Source of the DNA: Chaetoderma sp. LZ-2023a | Taxonomy: Eukaryota; Mollusca; Caudofoveata; Chaetodermatida; Chaetodermatidae | DNA: 64,000 nt | Assembly: GCA_034401795.1 (NCBI GenBank) | Contig: CM067373.1 | Span: 86,399,023-86,463,022, forward strand | Reading direction: 5' to 3' | Shown: in pieces, positions 32,201-52,919 of the stretch | How the letters are laid out: the number at the start of each line of letters is the position of its first letter | Position numbering within the stretch: position 1 is the first letter of the stretch | Made by a program: the position numbers and the translations under genes | The notes under the pieces: model-generated | What the model was told of the DNA's origin: nothing | The model's database searches: none | Seen by the model: the letters and a program-made list of their open reading frames with translations, nothing else

Positions 32201-32524
32201 GATGAACCGTAGGTTTTTAGTGTCGCCCTTTAAATCTTGAGCATCTGCTGACTGTCCCGCTAGTATTTTGTTTGAGGTCGCCGGACTGTCGAGACATACA
32301 TCAGATTTTCTGAGTTCTTTCCAATTGAATTGTTTCGTAAATATTAACGATGTAGCTGGAAATAATTCCGCAATGGGCGCGTGGAGTTGGTGAGAGGATG
32401 GGCGTGGAGTGGTGGGTGAGGTAGGCAATGTATGTATGGCTGGTACTTTTGGCAAAAAATTCGAAAATGGTGTTCTTAAATTTGGTTGCTGGAATACAGC
32501 GGTGGGTTGTTGTCGACTGTGCAC
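32192..32524 (-). CDS. unidentified 110-residue frame
   Basis: It opens with MHSRQQPTAVFQQPNLRTPF and is Pro/Ser/Thr-rich up to about residue 60, then more polar. It overlaps an HC fragment at its 3' end. No domain is recognised; weak candidate. Confidence 0.18.
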   Translation of the reverse strand: MHSRQQPTAVFQQPNLRTPFSNFLPKVPAIHTLPTSPTTPRPSSHQLHAPIAELFPATSLIFTKQFNWKELRKSDVCLDSPATSNKILAGQSADAQDLKGDTKNLRFIIK

Positions 32525-32977
32525 GTGAAATGTGAATGGCTCAACATGTCATTATATGCCTCTAACAACGGACTCGTAAGAAACCGCCGAGAAAAGGTCA
32601 ACTGTCAGAAGTAATCGTAGAAAAGAACGTTGACAGAAATCGATAGTCCGACAGACCTGGTATTGAGTGATTAAATGAGAGGCCGACTTCGCGTATGAAC
32701 AGGTGCCTGGTACCGATGGCTTTGTGTAGATTTAATCAATAGTTGTTTTCGACTTTGGAACAGGAGCTACTCATATGGAGTCACGTTTTGATAAATTTGT
32801 GCCGAGAACCTTTGTCTTCACAGGAAGAACGAATTAAAGCAACCCTTATTATGAATATTATGAATTTAGCAAGTAGCAATTAACAGTTTTGAACCCTGAT
32901 GTCCCAGAATGCCCACTCATATTGACAAATAGGCCGATAATATCGTATCCTCAGCTTGGTAGGATAAATAAACGGGG

Positions 32978-33017
32978 TGTGGGGGCGGGGGGCGGGGGGG
33001 GGGGGGGGGGGGGCGCA
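32978..33017. repeat. G-rich run
   Basis: More than 20 G nearly in a row; possible G-quadruplex and an assembly risk. Confidence 0.9.
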
Positions 33018-33117
33018 ATGGTCCTCGTATCACAGGACACGCAACACCCATCATCAGAGTATGAAACTATCTAAAAATAGTTGACTATGTCCAAATTCCT
33101 ATTTATTAGCAACAGTA

Positions 33118-33162
33118 TGTAGAGTAGAATTACTCTACATAAAGTAGAACTACTCTACAGCA
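33118..33162. repeat. short palindromes
   Basis: GTAGAGTAGAATTACTCTAC is a perfect palindrome, followed by the similar GTAGAACTACTCTAC. Confidence 0.85.
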
Positions 33163-33224
33163 AAGTGAACGTACGTTCAAACATGCCTATTAAATGTCAT
33201 CGGAGATTTTCAAATTTTAGGCGG

Positions 33225-33960
33225 GATCACCACACCTCACTATTGTGAGTAATGCCAACCCTGTTGTCAAGGCTGATAATAGACTCACAGGCATGTCCCT
33301 CTCCGTGCCGGAGATAAGGGCTGGCAGCCATGGGACGTGCTTGCAAATCTAGGCTGATAAGTGCCATAAAGAAAGCGCCCATAACTGGTGCTTGATTTGG
33401 CTTTGCACTTCACTCGTGCGAAGACGGATAAGCTACTTCAACGTGGTGCACGAGTCTACAGCCTGTATATCACGGGTGGTGACCGCGGGTATGCAGGTGA
33501 GCTAACAGCCTACAACGGAACTGAATCTGAATGAAATCGGCCACGCTACCTCGTCGCCTCCTCAGAGAGCGTTCCCGTTACTTTTGCACTAGAAGTGACG
33601 CAACTACTGCCCAGTCGGGTCCACTGCCGGTGAGCCGTGTTTCGGAGCTGCCTGTCGTCTCGGGAATGTGGTGTCCAGTCGTATAGCCCTTGTACCAGAT
33701 CGAGGTTGATAGCCTCTGGCTCCACAAGGGTGAGCCAACATCGTGACGTACTGAGCTCGCTCAGTATCTATAGGTACCAGAGGAAATCGGCCTGTTATGA
33801 TATAAGCAGTGGAAGTGGTCCAGGATGCCTGGCTATCTACCTGGCTCTATTGACAGACGTAAACACAAGCGACAGTACCAAAGGCCGCACCCTACCATCA
33901 GTCACCATCAACAATGGGCGCGACCAACAAGCAAATCTGCAGGTATTTTGAAAGAATTGC
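33225..33960. other. GC-richer block of unknown nature
   Basis: Higher GC than the surroundings, with broken frames. The phrase GGCTGGCAGCCATGGGACGT and similar blocks could be the 5' leader of a retroelement or upstream sequence of the 7B2 gene. I cannot decide. Confidence 0.35.
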
Positions 33961-34298
33961 CCTTTTTAGAGCCACATAGACAATCACAAAAAAATTTACA
34001 AAGGCGTGGCGTGAACGGGACCTGTTTAACAGGGACCCGATATACGCCACTATAATTCCAAACAACAACAACACTTTGCACCTCATATTCAAATAGGGCG
34101 TCAAATTATTTATTCGTACATGTTAGAGCTATAGGCAGAAGTAAAATTAATAACTTCAATAACGATATATAAGACAGTAATGAAGATTTAATTTGCCTGG
34201 AAGATGTGTGATTTACATGTGTGTGGTATCCAAGTGGCGGATTAATTACCAAAAATATTCAACACTATTTATTATATGTAATTTATTTTCGTTCACAG

Positions 34299-34325
34299 TT
34301 AGAACTTTAAGCCCCCTCCTGCGTC
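34299..34325 (+). other. possible 5' UTR part of the first coding exon of 7B2
   Basis: TTTATTTTCGTTCACAG (ending 34298) is a good splice acceptor 27 bp before the ATG, so a separate upstream non-coding exon is likely. Confidence 0.4.
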
Positions 34326-43756
<9,431 letters not shown>

Positions 43757-44102
43757 AAAAATATTATTGTTAATTAATCAACCAATATTCACTGCATGTG
43801 ATTTTCTTTGCGAAAGAAATATATTACTGTTATATGTATAAAACATAAAACGTCAAGAATCTTTAAAATGTGTTATGTTCCTAAAGCGAGTTGGTTTATA
43901 AACTACAGACGCCAGTCGCAATATGGCAAAACCTACATTTAGGGAAGGACCTATTATATATAACCGTTGCAAAGTAGGCCTATATGGCAATGTATTAAGC
44001 AATAGCCAGATACCGTTTTGGAGCTGTTGGCTGAAGCAATTTGAACTATTTAGTTCATTATTTATTTCCTCCATCAAATTAAATTCCAAAGTAATGAAAC
44101 CA

Positions 44103-44115
44103 CCCCCCCCCCCCC
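44103..44115. repeat. C run
   Basis: Homopolymer of C interrupted once. Confidence 0.9.
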
Positions 44116-44409
44116 TCCCCATGGTTTTCCAACCCCAGTTTAATATGAATAATAGAGTATTTTGAAAACACTTTTACTTGACGTTGTGTTGATTTAAGGC
44201 AACACCGATTTCAGTCAAACTGTTTTCAACATAATTGGCAGGGTTGCCGGTATATCTTCGAAATAAGAATGTTTATAAAAAATGTTATCTATATAATATA
44301 TAAATATATAGGCTATGTATAATTTTATTTCAATTATATTACACTGGTATGTTGATGTCAAACAAAATCCCTAATTGCGTGCTTCTATTTTTTGCTGTCT
44401 ATAATTGCC

Positions 44410-44600
44410 TATAGGTGCGGCCATTTCGCGCAGAGGATTGTGGGGCTGTGTCTCGCGAGATCTCCATCGATACAAGATCTAATAATTCTTGGTGCGAAGA
44501 CACGGCTCTATTTTTAGATTGCTGGATATCTCATAATTATTATCTTCATGCGCGTGAGTCATCACGAGTTCTCTTATTTGTTCTGGTCCGACTGTAACAG
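44410..44600. promoter_or_regulatory. candidate CpG-rich promoter
   Basis: GGCCATTTCGCGC (contains TTTCGCGC, the E2F consensus) is followed about 20 bp later by TCTCGCGAGA, a palindrome known from TATA-less animal promoters. CpG is frequent here in contrast to the neighbouring DNA. No transcript can be assigned; the direction is unknown. Confidence 0.35.
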
Positions 44601-44817
44601 AGTTTGCGCGGCGATGACCGCTTAATTGTTTTAATAAACAGTCAACGGAACTCCAAATAACTACTCTAAATAAGTACTCTTCTTTTGTTGGAGGACTACG
44701 TACAAAACATGTTAATCATTCCTTCTCAAGCACACGCCCACTTGCGGCGTCTCTTATATGTCCACTTTAGCACTCTATCAAACTGTCCACAAATGGCTTC
44801 TTGCGGTTATCGCGAGA

Positions 44818-44962
44818 AATGTCCATTTGCATTAGCTACTCGCCTGAGAACTTGTTTTGAAAGTTTACCACTGGAATGACTGGTTGGATAACCGATCCTA
44901 TAATTCCAGTAGTAAATTGCAAAAGAAAAACCACAATGGTCTCTTGGACGGCAATTAGACAT
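44818..44962. repeat. P1 palindrome, worn
   Basis: GTCCATTTGCATTAG ... CCACTGGAATGACTGG and its complement ATAATTCCAGTAGTAAATT. Confidence 0.65.
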
Positions 44963-44989
44963 AGGACATTTTCTATGATAGTGAATTTT

Positions 44990-45235
44990 TCTGATCTGTT
45001 TCTGCAGTATATGACGTCATAATTATTTAGGTCAGATGTAGCTGGACGTCACAATCAAAATGTGTAATGAATGACGTATCTAACTCCACCAGGAACATTG
45101 AATAGCCAGTCAAGTATGCGAATTGCACGTCTTTACTATTTAATCAACATGCTGTTGAATATTTTGAAACTAATTTGACTAGACGCTGTTCGAATTGTAT
45201 GTCTGCTATTTATTCAACAGTAATTTTCTATGATA
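44990..45235 (+). repeat. P2 MITE, truncated copy
   Basis: ATGACGTCATAATTATTTAG (TGACGTCA at 45012), GTTGAATATTTTGAAACTAA, then broken. Confidence 0.75.
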
Positions 45236-45650
45236 ATGGCTGGGTTCGATCTGTAACTGAAGGATATGACGTCATAATCAATTACGTCATATACAGGCTG
45301 ACGTCACAATCCAAAATGTGTACATGAATGGCATATCGAGCTCAGTCATGAACATTGAATAGTCCGGCAAGTGTATGAATTGTGTGTCTTTACTGTTTAA
45401 TCAACATCGTGTTGAATATTTTGAAACTAATTTGACCTGGCGTTGTTGCGGCCAGAGGCAGCAAACCTTTAAATGCACCCAGTCAAATTAGTTTCAAAAT
45501 AGTCATCAGCTTACCTGTATAGTTACCTTGAGAATTCTGGGAATTCATTATTCAGCGTGTGTATATATATATATACATCGATTCCAACACGCAAAAAAGG
45601 GGTGGAGCTTAGCTAGAAATAGGCGTGGCATACCAAGAAATAGATCTCTC
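45236..45650 (+). repeat. P2 MITE copy
   Basis: TGACGTCA at 45267; hairpin 45410-45512; GGTGGAGCTTAGCTAG near the right end. Confidence 0.8.
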
Positions 45651-45844
45651 TATTGAAATTGGCATGATCAAATTGAGCATTACAGGGCTAATACCACTTG
45701 TTAATGCGTGGTCCACACAATATGGACCACATGTATTAAGAGAGCACCCGTATTTATAGGTCACATATTTTAACAAGGCCAATCATAGATTGTAGACCCT
45801 TGCCTATCCAAACTCTGTAATTAATACCACTTGCTAATGGGCCT

Positions 45845-46205
45845 TTTCAGGTTGTCTATCCATCATATTACGTCATATGACGTCGTAATTAATTAAGTGA
45901 TGCGTAGGATAACATCATAATAATGACGTCATGACTGACTCGATTTAGTCCATCTTAAATGCTTAATAATCTGACACGTTGTACGAATTGTATGTTTTTG
46001 TTATTTAATAAAAATGCTGTTGAATATTTTGAAAGTAATTTGACAGGACCCAGTCAATTTAGTGTCAAAATTTTCCACGGCTTACCTGTAGTTTTCTTGA
46101 AATTTATCGTCTAGAAGTTCAGAAATCCATCGATCCCAACTCGAGAGTGGTATGGGTGGAGTTTAGCTAGAGATGGGCGGGGCATAGCTAAACTGGAAAG
46201 GTTCA
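45845..46205 (+). repeat. P2 MITE copy
   Basis: TGACGTCA at 45924; hairpin shortened; right end AAACTGGAAAGGTTCATTG. Confidence 0.82.
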
Positions 46206-47560
46206 TTGTATTAATAAACCACCACAGTTTTCGGTGCCCTATTGTCTGTAGTATGTTCAGCCCCATAATTTACCCCACATAGACTTGAGCTTTAATATGC
46301 TAGTTATATTCTGAATCTAACAAATTCTAGATGAAGTAATTTTAATATGCAAAATTTAGCTTAAATGATGGTGTATTTGTGGTTTTCGGTGCCATACTTT
46401 CCGTAATATGGTCGGTTCCAGAACTTCGCTCACATAGACGTATAGGAGTTTGAATATGCTAGTTACATTGGGAATTTAAAAGAATTCAAACGTGAAGTAT
46501 TTTCGTAGTATGCGATGAACAAATTTGTTCCAATGTTGGCAGATCTGCGGTTTTCAATACCCTACTGTCTGCAATATGTGTGGCTACATAATTTCACCCA
46601 TATGGTTAGATAGGGATATGAATACGCTAATGAATCTTGAGATTTCTACCACGTAGTAATTTCGTAATATTCAATTTAGTAGCCACGGACAGTTGTCAAA
46701 TGCCAACAATTTCCTATAGTCAGTAATAGAATCTCAATTCTCGGTTTGTAATCATTTTTTTTACAGCTGTATATAACTGAATATGTACTACTGCTTTTGC
46801 ACGATTCTACCATCAAGTAATTTGGTAATATGTAGTTACATATTCGCCATATGGCCCCATTGTAATATGGTTGGTTCACATTCACCACATTCAGATAGGT
46901 GTCGATATGTCCTGGTTTCGGCCCAGAATATCACCCATATGTTTAGATAGGTATAGGCATAAGCTTACGACGTAGTGAAATTTAACAATTTTGTAACGTA
47001 AATAAGCTCAAACTTAGGCTAATTCATGGTTTTCATTGCAATACGTCCACCCCCAGAATTTCACCCACAAATACTTATAGGAAATGTTCTAGTTGTATTC
47101 CGAATTTAAAAAAAATTCTACAGGAACGTAATTTCATAGTACACAATTCCATACCGAAAATTGGCGCAAATTCTGTCAGATCAACGATTTTCTGTGCCAC
47201 ACTGTTTGCAATAGGTTCGACCCCAGAAGTTCACCCATATGGTTAGATACGTATATGAATACACTAATAAAGTATCAAAGGTTTAAAAAATGTTTACTAT
47301 ACAGTAATTTCGTCATATGCAATTTAGTAGTGGCACACCATTGTCAAATTCCAATAATCTACTATATTCGGTACCAGAATATCTCTACATGCCTTGTAGC
47401 CAGTTTTCGAACATAAGGCCATGTAGAACTCACTATGTTCGCGTGCTGTGCGAAATATTGTAATAATTCTACCACCAAATATTTATTATAGTAATGTGAA
47501 AATATTTCTATATATCCCATATTATTAGCCATGTGTACTGGTAGAACCTGACTTATCAGG
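46206..47560. repeat. old tandem repeat, ~165 bp period
   Basis: Units share GGTTTTCGGTGCCATACTGT-like starts (46221, 46379, 46549, 47027, 47191), then a TTCACCCATATGGTTAGATA-like block, TATGAATATGCTA, and GTAATTTCGTAATATGCAAT. Strongly diverged, with no coding. Confidence 0.7.
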
Positions 47561-47718
47561 CTAATACCCTAACATTTGTACATATGGTCAACAAGATCGT
47601 CATCATTACAACAGTTGAGGCCGATTTTGGCCTTTTTGTCGAGCAAAAAGATTTGATTTAATAGTTTGTCACTGTTTCCAGTAAAGATATCGTTTAATAG
47701 GTGACATAGATACGATAG

Positions 47719-47904
47719 CTAAATGGAACAGATCACGATGTCGTGGCTGTTTCCCACTGGGTCTTCAGTCAGAATGTTTTCTACTATATCATTTTCGTTG
47801 GAGAAAACTAGGTTCACGGTATTGGTTCTATCTTGGCCACCTAACTTTGTTGAAAAGGTTATCTGTCGGTACAGATCGGGGTCCTGTATACTTGCATTGC
47901 GCAT
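47719..47904 (-). pseudogene. LINE endonuclease fragment
   Basis: The frame reads DPDLYRQITFSTKLGGQDRT, then NTVNLVFSNENDIVENI and DPVGNSHDIVICSI. This is the end of the APE-type endonuclease of CR1-like LINEs (T-R ... LDLVFTN ... PLGxSDH). Degenerate coding traces continue to about 48240 on the same strand. No RT follows. Confidence 0.6.
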
Positions 47905-48240
47905 TTCATTAGCATTGCAGTGTATAATTCACCAATATATTTCCGGGTAATAAGCTCTTCACGTCTGTTTAAGAAGGTATCAAGATTTAGGTTTAAAATA
48001 TTCTTTACAGTCTTCTTTAATATGTTTGAATGGGTGTCAAGGTCTGTACTGCTTCTTGCGCCGATTTTCTACTGACTGGGTTGCCAGTTCTGTTGATTTC
48101 TTTATATTTATAAGTTGTTGATACCTAATGACCCAAATTTGATCTGTTACACCCTGTTGATGCAGTAGTGCAAGTTTCTCATCACTGGCTGCTCTTAATT
48201 TTGTCTGTTCCTCTCTTTGTTAAGGAGTTTGGCCAGGAGA

Positions 48241-48685
48241 AAAAGGATGGATGGAAAAATTGTTGGACTGACCAAAAATATAAGCTGCTTTTCCTATCCC
48301 ATAGCTAATACTGCCCATATCTTTTTGCAAGAAATATTCCTTCTTTTGTGGTATTGTCCGCCTATATTTTTGTCACGAGTGGCTTGTATGCCTTTATATA
48401 ACTTCGTTTTTTCATGAAACAGTTGAGTTTATTCTCAGAATTATAATAACCTCCGGGCACGCTGTTTACCATCGATGCCTTGCATCAATATGTGTACTTG
48501 TATAGGCCTGTATTTAATAGCAATATAAATTTTCTCTAATATAACAGACTGAATGTAGTAGATCTTTGCCACTGCTAACTTTTCACTGCCCACACTCACG
48601 CCCGCCCACCCACCATCACCACCATCGCCCCAAAACAAGCTTAAATATGCTACAATTATCGTTGCGAATCATAAGTAACAATTCA
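48241..48685. other. no gene seen
   Basis: Short frames and a CCCACCATCACCACC stretch only. Confidence 0.4.
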
Positions 48686-48689
48686 CCTT

Positions 48690-48925
48690 TCCAGTTTAAT
48701 CATCAATCATCTGGCGTCATATCACGTAATAATTATTGCCATAGGCAGCAACAGCGCCCTGTCAAATTGGTTTCAAAATATTTAACAGCTTACCTGTATA
48801 GTTTTCTGGAAATTGATAGTCAGTGAGTTCAGAGATCGATCGATCGATCCCAACACTGACAAAGTGTGGGTGGGGCTTAGATAGAGATGGGCGGGGAATA
48901 GTTAAACCTGGAAAGGTCCATTAAT
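48690..48925 (+). repeat. P2 MITE, right part with a fragment of the left
   Basis: Begins within CCAGTTTAATCATCAATCAT, jumps to CATAGGCAGCAACAGCGCCC, and has the full right part to CCTGGAAAGGTCCATTA. Confidence 0.8.
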
Positions 48926-49620
48926 ATCCCAAAATGAACGTTTGCTATTCTGCTAGAGATTGAATGATTTCAGATTTTTATTCCCCGTACAGATTACATT
49001 TGTATATTTGAGTAAACGCCATTTCATTAGACAATCATGCCGACAATGGCTGATTCAGAGATTATAAGTTTTGAGAAATTGTCATCGTGGTAGACAGAAA
49101 TGGCAGGTGCGCAGAAATCGCGACAGTATACACAGAGCCTTCAGTCATACGTACGCTGAAATCAGTCATACGTACACTCTAAATGTCAATGTACCAGAGT
49201 TGTTGAATATGGTAGATCAAATTGGAGGAATCGAGAATGTTGCTTCCTGCGTTAGTCAATAAAATTATATGTATAAATTTAAATTATATCATGATATACG
49301 AGATACGAAAAACATTATTTATTATAAATTATGAAGATCATTGTCTTCTTTGCACCGTAATATCTCCAAAAAGCACAGCTAATACATAAAATTTGAAAAC
49401 ACTTCTAAATTTCAAGGATATATAAAGATTTTTTATTGATGAAATAATGTGAGCTTATTTCATAAAAAAACCCAATTTTATCTTTGAAAAAAGTGTTTCT
49501 CATGTCGAGGCGCGAACACATGTTGGACAATTTTCAATTTATTCGTACCCTATGACACTCTGCCCTATAATAAATTCGAACATCATGTCATAATTTGTTT
49601 GGGGCGGAGAGTCAGACCGC
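48926..49620. other. no gene seen
   Basis: AT-rich, including a nearby repeat CAGTCATACGTACGCTGAAAT/CAGTCATACGTACACT. Confidence 0.4.
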
Positions 49621-49621
49621 C

Positions 49622-49995
49622 GGACAATAGACCTTTCCACTTTATCAACCATCCTATGACGTCATAATCAACTACGCGACGCGTAGAATGACATCATAAT
49701 GAATGACGTCGATAAGTATGTCACGAACGCATATTTGAAGACGGGCTATGCGCTGTTCTACGAATTGTGTGTCTTTATTTTTTAATATATTTTGAAACTA
49801 ATTCGACTGGGCGCCATAGGCAGCAACAGTACCAAGTCAAATTAGTTACAAAATATTCAACAGCTTAACTGTATAGTTTTCAGGAAATTGATAGTTAGGG
49901 CATTCGGGGATTGATCAATCCAAACACGGCGGAGTGTGGGTTGAGCTTAGCTAGAGATGGGCGGAGCATAACTAAAACTGGAAAGGTCCATTGTG
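49622..49995 (+). repeat. P2 MITE copy
   Basis: Left end CAATAGACCTTTCCACTTT, TGACGTCA at 49657, a shortened hairpin, right end AACTGGAAAGGTCCATTGTG. Both termini present. Confidence 0.9.
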
Positions 49996-50119
49996 CATGG
50001 CCGTTTGTTAGCCGTTGCTTTCTGGAGATATTGCCTACATAATGCGTATGTACGTTGTGTATATTTCAAAATATAAAAGTTTATCTTTAGTTGTAATCTC
50101 GAGTCAGTGTTGTTTATCA

Positions 50120-50747
50120 CAGTCAGGCCTGTTTATAACTGCACGGGCCACAAACCGTGGTCACCGATGACAGATGGATGGTTAATACAACACATTGACC
50201 AAGATCATGACACGATGGTAGCCAAAAAATTGTACAATCAAATTTCTCTATAGATGTTTGAGAGTTTACCGTCATAATATCATTCGAGACAAGTTTGGTT
50301 GAAATCGGCCAAGTGGTTAATGAGTAAAAACAAAAGACGACCATTTGGAAAATCAAAATATGGCCGCCAGAAATATTGATCAATTAGACTTCTATATTGC
50401 TATATATGTTCAGAAGCCTATGATGAACGGGCCCTTTCACCCAAGTTTGTGAGAAATCAGATCAGCGGTTAATAAGTATAGGCCTACTCTCCCTGATTTT
50501 CAGAAAATGTTTGGAAAATCCAAAATGGATGCTGGAAAAGGTGGACAATCACATTTATGTATACAAGTCTGCCACAATAGGGTCATTCGAACGAAGTTTG
50601 GTTGAAATCGGCCTATCGGTTAATAAGCAGTCATATTACCCGCATTTGCAGATAATTTCCGAAAATACCAGATGCCCGCCAGAAGAGAATGTATAAAATA
50701 AATTTATTTTTAGACGTGTTGAAGGCTACCAGGATAGGATTCTTGAA
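50120..50747 (+). repeat. HC core repeats
   Basis: Three to four ~150 bp units with AGTTTGGTTGAAATCGGCC and AATGGTTAATGAGTA-type blocks. It ends at the left end of the retroelement at 50748. Confidence 0.65.
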
Positions 50748-50925
50748 ATATAATTGTTGACGTTTCGACAGTATAGTCAATAATTACTGTCTCTACGTTT
50801 CGGCTTGGGGCCTGAGTGAATGTGTTCTGTGGGCACCTATATTGGTCACCGTTGGTTACCGTGTATACACGGACGTTTTGGATTCTACGGCCAGTCGCCG
50901 GAGTGTCAACAAGTTTTATTAGATC
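50748..50925 (+). repeat. terminal repeat A1
   Basis: ATATAATTGTTGACGTTTCG through GGTTACCGTGTATACACGGA to GTGTCAACAAGTTTTATTAG. Repeated with small indels at 57558. Confidence 0.85.
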
Positions 50926-51244
50926 AGTTCAGTCTATCTTTTCTCGACTGTTTTCGTGTCTTCTACACAATGGTCGTGGATTTAGATATTCTACTTACAA
51001 ACTGACTGTCCGCTGTACATGATTAATTAGCTCGGAGTTAGATAGCAGTCCCGGATGCTCAACTATAACCATTAACATGTTACAGTATATAGTGTTTAAA
51101 CGAAAGAGAAGCTATAGCATTATAAATGCAATTTATAAGTTTCCAAGATTTTAGAATAAGTCAAGGCGGGTTTGGGCGTTTCGTTAAGAACAAACCGTTA
51201 CTACATGGCAGATTTGGCCATTAAGCTGGTCAAAAATAAACATA

Positions 51245-52905
51245 TACACCTGTGCAAAAGTTAAGCACCAGCAAAAACAATAGAACGTAGAAACATGATG
51301 GTACAACTAGGCTGCCATACTTTTTGTCCCCGCGTTAGCTGACATAATTCCAAGTACGAAATGCACATGCATGCATGACTTCACGCCGCTTGATGTCCGT
51401 GCGTGGCGGGACACAGCACACGTGTTCAGTTATGTAAAAGTCCAGTTTGAGGTGTAGAACATTACATACAGATTTAGGCGACAAGATTAGGAATTTTGTG
51501 TTCATGACCGTGGTTTATTTGTACAGAGAGAATTAGCTCTTGATTGTGAACCGCTATGGCAAGACGAAGGTTAATTGATCGTGTGAAATGGCAAATCATA
51601 GGCATGCATACCACTGGTATGTCATGCAGAGAGATTGGCAGACAGCTGAACATTAACCATACTGTAATCAGTCGTTTGATTGCAAAACATGGGCAAACTA
51701 ACGAGGTGAAGGACAGGCCTAGATCTGGAAGACCGAAGAAGACTACTGCCCGTGATGATCGAGCCCTAGTACGCCTTGTTAGGAGATCTCCATTCACCAA
51801 CAGCAGAGTGCTCAGCCAGCAATGGGAAACGCGCAATAGAGTGTCAATGTCTACCGTCAAAAGGAGACTGTATGCTGCTGGCATGAAAGCTAGGAGACCT
51901 GTTAGACGTCCTCCCCTCACTGCACACCACAAAGAGGAGCGTCTGAGGTGGTGCAACGAAAGAAGACACTGGAACATGAGATCCTGGAGACGGGTACACT
52001 GGTCCGATGAAAGTCGGTTCCTGCTTCATGCCACAGATGGTCGAACTCGTGTATGGAGGTCCAGACGCACGGCGTACGACCAACGTAACATCATGGAAGA
52101 AGTTCCATTTGGTGGAGGTTCCGTTATGATATGGGGGTGCATCTCATTTGATTGTAAGCTGGATCTGTTGACCGTACCTGGAACACTAAATGGACAAAGA
52201 TATCAAGATTCCATACTGGATAGAGTTGTGGTCCCTCATTTTGTAAATCATGCACCTGGAACCCACCCTATATTCATGGATGACAACGCCCGACCACATC
52301 GTGCTAGAGCTGTGCATGAATACCTCCGCCAGAATGCCATCGAAACCCTACCATGGCCAGCAAGGAGCCCTGACATGAACCCTATTGAGCATATCTGGGA
52401 CATTCTGGGAAACATGGTGAGAAGGAGGGATCCTCCTGTGCAGAACCTACAGGAATTAACAGACGCACTCCATCTTGAATGGCAACGAATACCACAATGG
52501 CGTATCAGTCGGTTGGTGACCAGCATGAGACGTCGTGTCCAGGCCGTCATCCAGGCACAAGGTGGATATACCCGGTATTAATAATGACAGTCTCAAACTC
52601 GTGAACAGATGTTAAACTTCGTTTTCAGACACCATTAATGACAATCTAGCCACGTGTGTCAACTGTAGGGCAATAGTTGTCAGTTGTGTCAACGTAACCA
52701 TATTCAGGCCTCGTTTTCAAGTTCAAACAAAAACATACAGTGTTTCCCCACCATCATAATCAGCATTCCTCTAGTTGCATTATTACCTCTTGCACTAAGA
52801 TGGATGGGTACATAAATGTGTATGCTATTGCTTTCTTCATAGCACATGAATATACCCTCGCATGTGCGTAAAAATAGGGTGGTGCTTAACTTTTGCACAG
52901 GTGTA
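51245..52905 (+). mobile_element. Tc1-type DNA transposon, apparently complete
   Basis: Exact terminal inverted repeats of about 26 bp, starting TACACCTGTGCAAAAGTTAA at the left and ending with its complement at the right, flanked by TA. One intact transposase frame inside. It is inserted in the A1-proximal part of the split-repeat retroelement, so it is younger than that element. Confidence 0.93.
51556..52581 (+). CDS. Tc1-type DD34E transposase
   Basis: 341 residues, uninterrupted. The N-terminal helix-turn-helix (MSCREIGRQLNINHTVISRL) is followed by GRPKKTT and a second HTH (VSMSTVKRRLYAAGM). Catalytic acids: Asp151 in HWSDESRF, Asp243 in MDDNARPH and Glu278 in SPDMNPIEHIW, with 34 residues between the last two. 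These are complete for a cut-and-paste transposase of the Tc1 group; it would bind the terminal repeats and insert at TA. The ATG at 51556 is the first in frame and gives the usual family length. Likely able to be active if expressed. Confidence 0.95.
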   Translation: MARRRLIDRVKWQIIGMHTTGMSCREIGRQLNINHTVISRLIAKHGQTNEVKDRPRSGRPKKTTARDDRALVRLVRRSPFTNSRVLSQQWETRNRVSMSTVKRRLYAAGMKARRPVRRPPLTAHHKEERLRWCNERRHWNMRSWRRVHWSDESRFLLHATDGRTRVWRSRRTAYDQRNIMEEVPFGGGSVMIWGCISFDCKLDLLTVPGTLNGQRYQDSILDRVVVPHFVNHAPGTHPIFMDDNARPHRARAVHEYLRQNAIETLPWPARSPDMNPIEHIWDILGNMVRRRDPPVQNLQELTDALHLEWQRIPQWRISRLVTSMRRRVQAVIQAQGGYTRY

Positions 52906-52919
52906 TATATAATTCGACT

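Noticed and set aside
32889-33074. Frame with poly-glycine
   Set aside because: Created by the G run at 32978-33017.
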